Positions 35,736 through 47,687 of a DNA stretch of 64,000 nucleotides are shown piece by piece. Origin of the DNA: Camellia lanceoleosa. Taxonomy: Eukaryota; Streptophyta; Magnoliopsida; Ericales; Theaceae. The position numbers and the translations under genes are program-made. The notes beneath the pieces were generated by a model. It was not told where the DNA came from, did no database searches, and worked only from the letters and a program-made list of their open reading frames with translations. Location of the stretch: the NCBI GenBank assembly GCA_025200525.1, contig CM045763.1, forward strand, positions 89,943,470 to 90,007,469, in the 5' to 3' direction. Position 1 is the stretch's first letter, and each line of letters begins with the position of its first letter.

Positions 35736-36654
35736 TCTATGTATATGCCCTTTTATTTTCATGATCCTCTGTCATTCATCACCACATTTTACTAAAAATT
35801 ATTCAATGCTCTGTATGCATTATGCGGCGTAAGTTCCGTGATGCCTCCACAATACATCATGTAACACATAATCCATCAGGAGATTAGAACCACAAACAAG
35901 TTCTGTTGACAAGTTATTAAAGTGTTTGTTCACCAGTAGTATGAAGCACCACGTAACCAATACCACATGATGCATAAAGAATACTATGAACTATCTCGGT
36001 AGGGTAGGAGAAATTACCTAATAAGCTCAGTTTATGAGACATATGGTGTGACACTCCAATAATATAACAGAATACATTATTATTTTGTCTCTTATTTTCT
36101 ATACAAGATAATCAAGTCTTCCTATAGTCCTCTTGCATTGTGTTGTAGTCCACTACTGAACCAAAAATTACAACAATCTAAGTAAAATGTCCACTAAATT
36201 ATATGATGTTGAATGCGGCTTACCCAAAAAAGAGATTATGTACGAGACGTACTATTTTTTTAAGCAAATTATATTGATAGTTCTTATACCTTGGTTTTTG
36301 TGTCATTTTAGTCCTCATAATTTTAATTAGTTTGATTTTAGACTTCAATTTATGATTTTGTTTTAATTTGATTCAATTGATTACAATTTTATAACATTTT
36401 TAATGAAAAAATGAGAACATGAGAAGCACGTCTCATGCTTTTAGAAACAAAAAATTATAAAAGATAATTTCAACGTACTCCGTGACCATTTTTTTATCAA
36501 AAACCCTCACCGACATAATCAATTAGACCAATTAATATAACTAAAATAATATAACTAGTACCAAAATATAACTAAAATAAATCAAAAATTAAAATTCAAA
36601 ATCAAATCAATTGATATTACTAGTACCAAAATAATATAACTAACGTAATTTGTC

Positions 36655-36862
36655 CTTTTTTTTTCTTTGGCCAATAATATAATAGGCTACATAATAGCGG
36701 TTAAGCTCCCTCTATAATGCCCCCACTGCCTCACAACACTGTGTTGAGCCTCTAAGGCACAAAACCTTCCCAGGTTCCTAATTTCTACCCTCCGATGGCA
36801 GAAGTGTGAAATAATGAAATTTGAACCCCTAAATACCACACCAATAAGTTACTTGCCACACA
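36655..36862 (-). repeat. SINE-like dispersed repeat, copy 2
   Basis: In complement: GTAACTTATTGGTGTGGTAT, GGGGTTCAAATTTCA (B-box like), CATCGGAGGGTAGAAATTAG, CGCTATTATGTAGCCTA. It is about 60 bp longer than copy 1 because of an extra CCTTAGAGGCTCAACACAG region. Assignment is tentative. Confidence 0.4.
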
Positions 36863-37119
36863 TAGAGTAATGTTACAGACCCACATTTTATATCCACAAA
36901 TTCAAATTCAGATCCTCTCTTTGAGGCATCCTACTGTGTTTCCTACGAGGAACGGTTGAGTTGGTGGCATGTCACTTAGTTAGAGATGGACGGTAGAGAT
37001 TTGTTGAATTTTTTTTAAAAAAAATTCTCACACATCAGAGCTGTCACCCTGTCACCACTGCACAAGTGACAAAATTGCCCTCTCGCTCTTTATGCATAGC
37101 ATAGCATACATACATACCG

Positions 37120-37800
37120 ATAATATTTAGTAATTTTTTTGATAAAATATGTAGTATCTCTAGTATTTTTATTAAATTATGCAATAAAAATTAAAAAAAA
37201 TAATATTCAAATATACAAATATTAAATCAAACCCCATATAATAAAAATAATAATAATAAATAATATTTCATCCATACAAATATTAATTCAAATCATATAA
37301 ATAAAAAAAATATATTCAAACTATATAACTATTAATTCATAGATTGGATTTGCTCCCCACATAGACTAACAACCCCACACAAATTCAACTTGCATCCCAC
37401 ACAAATTCAACTTGCATCCCACACCGACTAAACTTGAGGAATCACAACCCTCCCACATCATGGTTTCTGAAGCAACTTTCCATGAGCTAGTACTGTAGGT
37501 TTGAGTGATAAATGCCTGCTTTGGCTCCCTAGCATTGCTATATATGTGAGTGTTTGATATAAAATTTTGTAGTTTTGTTAGGGTCCCTAACATTACTCTT
37601 TGTAATTTTTGTATCTTCCATTTACATTAGACGCCGAACAAATGGGCCTGGGAGGGAAAACAAGTTTTGGGATATATATATATTGTAAATTCAGCTCATC
37701 TCAGCCGCTCGGTGAAAATCTTATTTTTTATTATATAATTTAACAAAAATATTAGAGATACTAAATATTTTATCAAAAAAATTACTAAATATTAACATGG
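37120..37800. repeat. Inverted repeat pair, about 70-bp arms
   Basis: The left arm (37125-37195: AATATTTAGTAATTTTTTTG, then ATAAAATATGTAGTATCTCT) is inverted at 37718-37796 with few mismatches. The loop contains CACAAATTCAACTTGCATCC twice (37378-37418). It may be a MITE of about 0.7 kb. No target duplication was identified. Confidence 0.55.
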
Positions 37801-38875
37801 TGTGGGTCTCGCATCCACATAAGTATTTGACAGATTTTTTGATAACTTTTTTACTAGACTCTACATTTTCTCTCTCTTTTTATTAATTTATTTATAGATT
37901 TATCAATGTTTTCTCCAAGAAAATAAAAATAATATTTTTATTAAAAAGTACTTAGAGAAAAAAATATTATTTATATTAACATAAATCATACAAGTCATTT
38001 TAATTATGTAAATTTTTATTAATTTTGAATAACTAATTTAAAATTTTATTAAATACGTTAAATATTAGTCACATTTTAAAAAAATTATCAATGTCTTTTA
38101 AAAATATATTAATTTTATAAAAATCAAATTAATATATTAAAAATTATATATATATATATATTTTATTAAAATATGATAACCAAGTAAAGGAAAATAATTC
38201 TTTTCATATTAAAAATGAGATGTGTATGTGAATGTATTATGTATATGCAGAAGTGATTGAGACCCCCCCTCCTCCCACTCCGACCATCCCTTACACACAT
38301 GTGGAGGTTGGTGATTGAAGGAGAAAAAAATTAAATAAAAAAAAACCTGGCCAAACACAAGCTAGTGGGGGTCGTGCGGTTCAAATCATTTTTCCATGTA
38401 TCTGTGTGTATGTATGCAATGCATAGAGAGGATGACAAGCTGACAGGCATGACATTTGAAATTATTATTATTATTTATATCCAACAGATCTCAGCCGTCC
38501 ATAGTGGGCGACATGGCACCATCTCAGCTGTTCTCTTAAGAAACAAAGTAGGAATCCCCAATCTGGATTTCACAAATTTACCTATAATGATATGGAAAGT
38601 AACCTTATATGATTAAATGTGTAACTAATTAAAATTTGACATCTATTATATTATCTCAATGTGAGTCAAATTATGAGAGTATTTTGTAAATCTCAAACAT
38701 TTTCGCACTAGATAATATAGATCACATGATGTTTTACCAATAGAAAAACGCATTAATTAATGTGCTAGTTCATTAATAGTATGTATAATCTATACCAAGG
38801 GATGCTTAAAAACACAGAAGTCTCTCTTAAGTAATTTTGAGTTCTATTTAGGAGCGAAATGAGATGCAAAAAATT
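37801..38875. other. AT-rich DNA, no gene
   Basis: No supported coding frame. The AAATATTAGTCACATTTTAAA-type stretch around 37990-38160 resembles part of the foldback arms at 24100-24240. This suggests a diverged relative whose ends I could not place. Confidence 0.35.
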
Positions 38876-39554
38876 AAGTTACGATTGGTAAAGTTTTAAA
38901 ATTATAATTTTTAAAATTATAATTTGAGAATAAAATTATGTTTTGAATTTGTGAGTTTTGAAATTATGATTTAAAAAAAAAATTTATTTGATTATGAGTT
39001 TTGAAAAAAAAAATTAATTGAGTTTTGAATTTTTGATGTGATATATAAATTCAGAAAATTTGTTAGGTTATGAGTTTTGAAAAAAAAAATTTTAAAACTT
39101 AATTCAAAAAGTTAGAACTCATAACTAAATGTACAACTCAAAACTCTATTACAAATTTATTTAAAACTCATAACCAAACTCTTTTTAACATTCAATTCAA
39201 AAAAAAAAGTTATTATTTTGGTGTAAAAAAATAAATTATATATTTAAAGAATATCAAAAACAAATATAATTTTTTTTTTCTAAACAATAGGATTGGCAAT
39301 TGCCAAAAAAAAAAAAATTACACTGTTCCGATTGACCGGCCGAATGTCCAAGGGAATAATTGGGTAGACACAAAATTTAAAAACTCTCCTGCTTTTCAAA
39401 ATGGAGAAGACGAAAGAAAGAGATATGTCAAACGTGAAAGATAAATATATTTTGAAATTTATGGTGGAATCACATTTTCAAAACTTTATCCAAACGGAGG
39501 TGCAAGTGAAGGGTTAGAATTATGATTTGAGAGTTTCACCAAACACAACCTTAA
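38876..39554. mobile_element. MITE family B, copy 2
   Basis: The left end AGTTACGATTGGTAAAGTTT resembles the complement of the right end (AGGTTGTGTTTGGTGAAACT). TA lies on both sides. The interior shares GAGTTTTGAAATTATGATTT and AAAACTCATAACCAAAC with copy 1, and CACTGTTCCGATTGACCGG begins its GC-rich module at 39329-39375. Confidence 0.65.
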
Positions 39555-39618
39555 TAATTGCAAAGATATCGTGTGAGTTAAAATCCTCTAAAGTATTCAT
39601 TTAATAACTAGACACTAA

Positions 39619-40030
39619 GAGCATTCTCATCAAATTAGCTTTAATCATTTTTTAGCTAATAAACCTCAAAAAATTAAGTCCATCAAACTCGCTTGTAGCT
39701 CAATAACTCGTTACAACAAGTGAAGCATTGTTCATCGTTACTTGTGTGTTACTGGAAATCTGACCAGATGTCCGGCCGGTCAACCGGTCAACGACATTTT
39801 TTTATTTTTTTTTATTTTTTTACATTTCTTCCAATTTTACTTTTACAAAGGAACATAAGAATTGTTTGGCTAGCAGCTTATCAATTTAATTAAAAAAAGA
39901 ATAACAAATATTTAAATAAGATTGATTTAGAAGAAAAAGTTTGATGCAGTGAGGTGATTAGCTAAAATAGAAAAATAATTTTTTTAGTTATAATTTAACT
40001 AAAAATTTAAAGAGATTGATGTGGGTGCTC
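39619..40030. mobile_element. Harbinger-like MITE with TAA duplication
   Basis: The left end GAGCATTCTCATC and the complement of the right end (GAGCACCCACATC) align. TAA is duplicated (39616-39618 and 40031-40033). It contains a GC-rich CCGGCCGGTCAACCGGTCAA module at 39771-39790. Confidence 0.8.
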
Positions 40031-40132
40031 TAACTTTCATCTATTAAAAAAAAAAAAAAAAAATCTTAATGGGATAAAAGAAACTATAGATCACACGGTA
40101 TTGTACACCACTCATCACTTGCCATATAACTT

Positions 40133-40389
40133 GGGCTTCGCTTGGGAAGTGAGTTGACTTTTTGACTTTTTAATTTTTTTTAACTATTTTAGCTTGAAAC
40201 TAAAAAGCCTAGTTTGAGAAGAACTTTTTATTTTTTTGAATTTTTTGACTTTTTTTGTAAGAAAAAGAATATAATAATTATGGATTGAATGTGACATTTC
40301 GTCTTATTAGACTTAAAAATCTTTTTTTTTCTTTGGTGTGACTATTTTAGTCAAAATATCCTCAAACCCAGCTTCCCAAACATAGGCTC
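40133..40389. mobile_element. MITE with GTTTGGGAAG-type ends
   Basis: The left end GGGCTTCGCTTGGGAAG and the complement of the right end (GAGCCTATGTTTGGGAAG) align over 17 bp. The interior is rich in GACTTTTTGACTTTTTAA. No target duplication is visible. Confidence 0.5.
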
Positions 40390-40419
40390 ATAGTGACCCC
40401 TTTTATGAAGACCAACTAA

Positions 40420-40706
40420 GGCTTTGTTTGGAAGGTGGATTGATTTTTAACTTTTAGATTTTTTTTATTATTTTAATTTTAGGTTAAAAAGTCTTGTTTA
40501 AGTTAGATTTTTTGACTTTTGTGAAAAAAAATGAAATGATTATAATTTGGATGTGATATTTTGGAATGGTTTGAGATGATCTAAATAAACACATTTTTTG
40601 ACTTTTTATGAAATATGAGTTAAGTTTGAAGTGATATGGTAGAAAGGTGATGTGATTTAAATAAAATAATAACTTTTTGACTTTTTAAGGTACTCCAAAC
40701 AAGGCC
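40420..40706. mobile_element. MITE with GGCTTTGTTTGG ends, containing an inverted family E sequence
   Basis: The left end GGCTTTGTTTGGAAGG and the complement of the right end (GGCCTTGTTTGGAGTA) align. From about 40570 the sequence is the complement of the family E MITE (AAATCACATCACCTTTCTACCATATC when inverted). It may be a longer relative of family E. Confidence 0.5.
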
Positions 40707-43700
40707 TTTGTCTTATTAACTTTTTAATTTATTTTAGACTATTTTAAAAAGATGGTTAAAAAGTCATATTTTAATTTTTAACCTATTTTAAGTTACATTC
40801 TTCTCTTACAATTTTTTACACATTTTTTAATTAAAAAGTCAAAAAATTAACTTTTAACTATCTTTTTAAAATAATTCTTTATCTTTTTATAACTATGTGC
40901 CGTTTTGAGAGCTTTCATAAAAAGTCACGTTTATCATTTTTCAAAAACGCAAGTGGCCAAAAACGTAACAAAATTAGTTTGGGAAGGGCCGAAAATGCAA
41001 GTGTGAAATTACAAATTAGGACCTATGGCAAAAAAATAAAAAAATAAATTTCTTATGTTAGGTAATGGTATTTTGGTCATTTTAATTTAATTTGACACCA
41101 TAAATAAATATTAAACTAAAAAGCAAAAAATTAGCTTTTTACTAACTTTCTAAATCACTTTCTAAAAAGCTCAAAAACTTAATAAAAAGTCAAAAGTCAA
41201 CTTTTTACCAACTTCCCAAAATATCCCTATTTTAGCCGAAAAAGAAAGAGCAATGATAGAGACCACTAAAAGTGGTGCTTTAAAACAAGGAGTACTTACC
41301 AATCAGTCCTATCAACTAGATTTATTTACCTACAGGTCCTAACTAATAAATTTAACACTATAAAAATAAGAGATTGATAAATTTATCACTATAAATTTAT
41401 TCATAAAAACAAAGAGACTGATAAATTTATCACTATAAACTTATTTATAAAAATAAAATACTGATAAATTTATCTTTATCACTTAATAAATTTATCAATA
41501 AGACTTAACGGATAATAAGTCTTAAAAATAGAACCTACTGGTAGTTTACCCTTAAAACAACTACTAATGATGTGGCATCCACTTATAAAAAAAAAAAAAA
41601 AAAAAAAGCGCACAACAACACTGTACCAATAGATAAAATTCACTACCGCATCATTAATGTTGACATTAATTGGTATTTTCGCTCATTTTTCTTATTCATG
41701 AATATGTTTGTTCATCAGTAGAATAGAACGCCACGTAACTTATATCAAATGATAACGAAGACTCGAAACCATTTGAGTGGGACAGGGATAAATTATTACA
41801 AGACATGTTTTGTCATTCTCATGGCAGGAACACGTTACTATTTTGTTTTTTTTATGCAAGATGATCAATTTATTTCTTACAATTAGACAAACACACGATC
41901 CCAGTGAACGTCTTTCAAATATATAAAAAAATAATAATAATAAAAAAAAAAGAAAAAAAAAAAGTAAGCCATTGAACCTCACATTTATTTTACATCTGCA
42001 AATACAGCATTTGTTTGGCAAGTTAAATTTTAGTTTTTTTTTTTATATTAAAATCTACACAAATAAAAAAATAAAAAGATAAAATAGACTAAAATAACAA
42101 ATAAGACAAAATATCACATCAAATTCATAATCATTTTCTTTTTTCTCTCATAAACATAATATCCAACTACAAAAAAATTTATTTATCTTTTCAAACACAA
42201 ATTTTAATTTACTAAAATAGTCAAAAACTAAAATAACAACTTCTCAAACACCCACACAAATAAAAATGATATTCACATTTATAGATACAAATAGGAATCA
42301 ATAGCAGTCGTCAACAACTTAAGCCTTCGTATAACATGAAAGGTTTTTGGATTTTTTTAGTTAAAATAGTCTAAATAAATAAATAAATAAAAACAAAAAA
42401 TAAATAAAAAGACAAAATAAAATTTTTTAATTCAATAAAATAAAATGTCAACGAAGTCTAACTAATTTAAGAATTTTAGTGATAGAGGGATGTCTCTTCT
42501 TTTTATGCAGTAATATTTTGTGTTAATTGTAAATATGAATGACGATACCCACACACGCTCCAACTATTTTTCTTGGACAGCTAGGCTAGCTATGGAAACA
42601 AGCCCACCTACCCTTGGTGAACTTTTTGGACATTGTTTTATCTCCAATAATTTTTTATTTTGATATGTTTTACCCTAGGCTAGCTGTGTAGTAGTGCCGC
42701 ACCACAACAACCCATTCAATTATGCAATGGCGTATTTTTAAGTTAAAAATTAATAATTACAAAAAATAAGTTAAATGTATTTTTTTAAATTTTAAATTAA
42801 AATAATTTATAATCAATCCATTTAAATTGCAGCAAACAATCCCAATGCCTAAATCACACAAAGTTGCTATGAATTTACTTAGATGTAGCAGAATCATGAG
42901 AGAGGTTTTCCTCGTGGAGGTTACTTGATAGTTTTAAAATAATATTTTCCTACATTTATCTTGTAATTGTTGTTTTTCTACCGAATTTTTAGTTTAAGAT
43001 CTTTGATATTAACATTTTTAGTTTAAATTCTTTGACAAATTTAGCTCGTCACAAATTTTTCTCTGATAAATAAAAATTTCTATAATAATATTATTATGTG
43101 ACCTTAATAAATAAATAAAAATATATTAGACATCTCCTACTTAGCCTTCGTTTGGCAATGATTTTTTTAATTGACTTTTTTAGTTTGAGATTTTTTTGTT
43201 CCTTTGATATTTTTGATTGGCTTTTTAGCTTTGGAATGATAAATTTTTATTATTTTTTTCTTTTGTGATTTTTGACTTTTTTTTGTTCTTTTTTTTTATT
43301 TTTTATTTTTTATTTTTTAGTCCAACTCAAAAACCAAACAACTCCTTATTATCCAAAAACCTATTTTGAGAAATACTTTCTATTTTTTTTTTTTGAAATA
43401 ATATTAAAAAAAATTAAAAAGTGATGAGACTCAAAAAAATTAAAAATAAAAAAACTGACTTTGAATTAACTTTTCAAAATAGGCCAAAGTTAAAAAGAAA
43501 TGTTTCATTAATTTTTTTTATTTCTTTTTTTTCAAATTACATAAAAGTAATGATTTTTCTCATTTGAACCAATAAAACTCTTAAAGAATTGTTTTTGATG
43601 TGCTATTTAAGTGTATTTTTTTATTTTTTGACTAAAAACGTAGAAAAAAAATGTATATTTCAGATAACTTTTTATTTTTTTCTAAAAGATATATAATAAA

Positions 43701-43945
43701 ATATTATAGTAAAATTAAAATGACTATTTAACTTTGTGACTTTAAACTTTTGACTTTTGTATAGTTAAATTCAAAAGATAAAATTATTCCCTCACAAGTT
43801 TCCTCCAAATAATATGAACTCTTTGACCTTTTTTTTAATAATTTTATGACCTTTTAACTTTTATAAATTATCCCAAGACCTAAATAATTTTGGAAAAATT
43901 ACAACTTTAGTGATAATTTGAAAAAAATTATAATTATGATTACTA
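40707..43945. other. AT-rich intergenic DNA with degraded repeats
   Basis: No gene supported. It holds three direct copies of GATAAATTTATCACTATAAA (41370-41450), a poly-A tract (41587-41608), and AT-rich stretches near 42010-42250 and 43145-43500 with GTTTGG-type ends that look like old MITEs. A segment at 41705-41760 (GTTTGTTCATCAGTAGAATA) is similar to 35925-35980. Confidence 0.45.
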
Positions 43946-44227
43946 CTCCCTCCGTTTTAAAATATTAGTATCTTATTTTATTTTTTATTATTTCAAAATA
44001 TTAGTCCCTCTTTAAAAATCAAGTATAAAAATAATATAAATTTTTTATTTTATCCTTCTTTTAAATTAATAAACAACATAAAAAGTACAATTATGATATT
44101 GATATTCTCAAAAAAATATATTATCAAATGAATAATTTTAAAAAATTAACTCTTTTTAAATGTATAATTGTACTATTAAAAAAAATTAAATTCTCTAAAA
44201 GAGACTATTATATTGACACAGAGAGAG
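43946..44227. mobile_element. Stowaway-type MITE
   Basis: It begins CTCCCTCCGTTTTAAAATAT, the classical Stowaway terminus, and ends ACACAGAGAGAG. TA is duplicated on each side (43944-43945 and 44228-44229). It is 282 bp, AT-rich and without coding content, as expected for Tc1/Mariner-related MITEs. Confidence 0.85.
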
Positions 44228-44485
44228 TAATATTGATAAAATTTATTATTGTTTTTTTAAAGACGTGACATTTCCCCAATAATTTTCCTTCCTAACGTGT
44301 CTCAGTGCACAAAGCTGTCAGGCTTACCGACAGTTGTACTTTTTGATAGCCTTTAGAAGAAAAATGAGCCAGCTAAAAAGAGGAGTATTAATAATTTTGA
44401 AGTGGTACGAGGCTCCTATGATATGATGTTTTACTCTTGTGTGTTTTTTTTTTTTTTAAATTTTTACCTTATTAATGATCCATTA

Positions 44486-45022
44486 GACCATCTCCAACGC
44501 TATACCAAATCTGATATCAAATTTGAATTTTGATGAAAATGACACTGTTCATGGCTCCAACGGTGCACCAAATCTGATATCAAATTGAGTTTTCATCAAA
44601 AATTTCATCAGATCGCGGAGGAAGTAATGAATTCATCAAAACATCAGAATGACATCGCTATGACCGTTAGAGGGGGACCCGGGTCGACCAACCGGTTGCC
44701 CACCCGGTTGACCAACCGGTCAACCGGCAAAAGGTTCAGATACCAGAAAAAATTCAAATTCAAAAAAAAAAAAAAAATTTTTGCCTAACCGATACCAATC
44801 GACCGAAAAAGGTTCAAAAAGTTCAAAAAATTCAAAAAAAAAAAAAAAATATTTGGGCAAACCGGTCAACCGGCCGGTCGATCGGCCGGTCGACCACCCG
44901 GTTGTCCCGGGACAAATTTGAGAATTTGGTGAATCGTTGGAGCATCTGTTATCAAATTTGATGAAATTGATACTTTTTGACTCAAATTTGGTGAAAATTT
45001 TGAGTAAGCGTTGGAGATGCTC
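44486..45022. mobile_element. Harbinger-like element with CCGGT-rich core
   Basis: The ends GACCATCTCCAACGC and GCGTTGGAGATGCTC are inverted with one mismatch. The duplication is TTA (44483-44485 and 45023-45025). A phrase ACCAAATCTGATATCAAATT is repeated near the left end. The core (44679-44915) contains many ACCGGT, GGTCGACC and CCGGTTG units and two runs of A. It is related at both ends to 33199-34029 but lacks the captured gene. Confidence 0.85.
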
Positions 45023-45025
45023 TTA

Positions 45026-45371
45026 GTACTCTCAAATTAGTGAGATGAATCATTATTGTTTTTAGAATTTACTTTTTCGTATTTAGAGGTAGTTTGGGAT
45101 GATCTAAATAAATATACTTTTTGACTTTTTATAAAATATGAGTTAGATATGGATTTGGATCCAAAAAATTCCAAAATTTAGGAGGGGTATATGACCCCCT
45201 AGTCCCTTACTCCTTCCACCATTGAGAATAGGGCTTCGATGGGAGAAATGAGGGATTGGGGAGTGTGAGCGACGAGCGACAGGGTGGGAAGGGACTTCGA
45301 TTCGAGAAGAGCGGGGCTGGTGAGGGAGGCGATGGAGGGGGTGATGGCCAGCCGTGAGAATGATTAGGGTA
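45026..45371. other. Spacer with a family E fragment and a GC-richer patch
   Basis: 45080-45160 matches the family E MITE in inverted orientation. 45190-45370 is G-rich, with GAGCGACGAGCGACAGGG and similar phrases, and has no recognisable gene. Confidence 0.4.
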
Positions 45372-45790
45372 AGGTCTCGTTTGTTTTGGGAGATAGAATG
45401 GAGGGGATTGATAGTGAGGGGATTAATAATGAGGAGATTGTTAGTGAATGAATTGATAGTGAGGAGATTGATAGTGAGGAGATTAATAATGAGGAATTGT
45501 TAAATTATTTTTATATAAAATAATAAAACAAATAAAAAAATATAAAAAATTAAACATTATATTTAAAAAAAAATTTCCAATATAAAAAAAATAAAAAAAA
45601 TTTCTAATCCCCTCACTATTTTTCTAATACCATCTCTACGTCCTCCTTATCAATCCCCCCTCCAAAGGTATTAGCAATACCAAGGGACTAATAGTCCCAA
45701 GGCTTTTTCTGGAAACAAACAAGAACATTAGTAATACCTTAATATTACTAATCTCAATACCCTCCCTATAACCCAAAACAAACGGGACCT
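45372..45790. mobile_element. MITE with AGGTCTCGTTTGTTTTGGG ends
   Basis: The left end AGGTCTCGTTTGTTTTGGG and the complement of the right end (AGGTCCCGTTTGTTTTGGG) align over 19 bp with one mismatch, and TA lies on each side. The left part has tandem GATAGTGAGGAGATTAATAA units (45410-45500). Confidence 0.8.
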
Positions 45791-45909
45791 TACTAGTGAT
45801 CCCCACGACCTCTCTCGCCTTTGATTGGCCAGATAATTTTTTTTTTTTTTCTTCTCCGCTTCCATTCACCAATCCTCATGTTGCTGATTGAGAGGTCACA
45901 ATCACTTCT

Positions 45910-46704
45910 CTAATAATACTTCTTTCCTCTCAAATCACTATGTTGGTTTCTAATTTTTAGAATTTATTTTTTAGAATTTACTTTATAAAAAATTTTACTT
46001 TTTCGTATTTTATATTTTTTTATTTTAACTGAATTTTTTAAATATTTTTTTTAATTTTTAAATACACCTAATATAAATATACTTAGAAAATATAATATTT
46101 ACATAAAAATCATTAAAAAATACACTAAATGTCAAAAATACAAAAAAGAAAAAAGATAAAAATTTAATATATTTTTCGTATTTTGTCTATTATTTAATTT
46201 TTAAAAATATTTTTTCACATATAATTTATTATTTAAATACATCTAAAAAATTAAAAAAAATTACTTAAAATTTAAAAAATATTCAATAAAAATAAAAAAA
46301 AATAAAACAAGAAAAAATAAAAAATTCAATTTGAAAAAGGTCTCCGGGTCAGCGCCTGTTGTCCTTTTTGATAGCCTAAGAGTTATGTTAGGGTCCAAAT
46401 AAATTATCAAGTATCAAATCTCTCACATTTGTAACATCCATACAAATTATGTGTGTAAATCTTCTACTCATATAAAAAATTTAATAATTTATTTAAAATT
46501 CATAACATTTTCCAAATAATAATACTTCTTTCCTCTCAAAATAATAATCACCCTGTTGGTTTCTAATTTTTAGAATTTACTTTCCAAAAAATTTTACATA
46601 CGAGAGATTTGATAAAAAATTTGATAATTCATTGCATTTTCCAAATAATAATCACTGTGCTTGGTTACCAGTTTTTAAAAAACTTTTTTTAAAAAAATTT
46701 TTTT

Positions 46705-46771
<67 letters not shown>

Positions 46772-46772
46772 A

Positions 46773-46854
<82 letters not shown>

Positions 46855-46879
46855 ATTTTTTTTTTTTTTTTTTTTTATT

Positions 46880-46921
<42 letters not shown>

Positions 46922-46933
46922 TTTTTAAAAAAA

Positions 46934-46973
<40 letters not shown>

Positions 46974-47240
46974 AAAAAAATAAACAAAATACTTCTTTCC
47001 TCTCAAAATAATAATCACCCTGTTGGTTTCTAATTGTTAGAATTTACTTTTCAAAAAATTTTACTTTTTCGTATTTCATATTTTTTTTGTTTTAATTGAA
47101 TTTTTTTAATATTTAAAAAATAATAATTTTTAAATAAATCAAACATAAATTTATGAAAAAATCTTTAAAAAAAAACTCTAAATACCAAAAATACAAAAAA
47201 AAAATAAAAATTCAATACATTTTTTGTATTTTGTGTATTC
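45910..47240. repeat. Three direct copies of a CTTCTTTCCTCTCAAA segment
   Basis: A segment starting ATACTTCTTTCCTCTCAAA and continuing TGTTGGTTTCTAATTTTTAG, AATTTACTTT occurs at about 45918, 46524 and 46987. Copies 1 and 3 share over 200 bp of AT-rich sequence, including TTTTACTTTTTCGTATTT. Copy 2 is shorter. Confidence 0.75.
46680..46985. repeat. Alternating poly-T / poly-A tracts of 60-90 bases
   Basis: Near-pure homopolymers alternate: T (about 46690-46764), A (46765-46851), T (46856-46918) and A (46926-46982), broken only by rare TTAAAA or AATTTT junctions. The tract is self-complementary and could fold into a hairpin. It sits between copies 2 and 3 of the triplicated segment. It may be an assembly or polishing artefact. 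Confidence 0.9.
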
Positions 47241-47687
47241 ATTAATTTTAAAAAATATTTTTTCACATATAATTTACTATTTATAATTACATAAATTAAA
47301 AGAAATTGATTGAGAATGAGTATTTTTAATTGAGAAATGTTTGGGACCTTTTTTTTAAGGATTTCATAACTTTCAATTTGATCTTGACCTTTGATGTGTG
47401 TAGAGGCCATTCATATATATGTGAACTCTACATTATGAGTGGTTGAAATGAGAGTGAAAATTATAGAGGTCATGTATACGTGGAAATCACTATCACAATT
47501 GTGTTTAATTTTAGCTTTTTATTTATCATTTTTAACTTGCAACAAAATTGCATAAATAAATAATAATAAAAAAAAAAAAAGAAGCTAATAAATTATGCAT
47601 TGGAATCACACACTTAGATGTAGAGTTAAAGCAAAGGGGATTAATCAGCAGTGTGTAGTTCTTTTGAAAGACATTTGAAGAACTTAC

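Noticed and set aside
47165..47410. Second exon of the DUF688 gene on the minus strand
   Set aside because: The frame (MASTHIKGQ...) is AT-rich and lacks the motif expected after ARPHFW. It overlaps the third copy of the triplicated segment.
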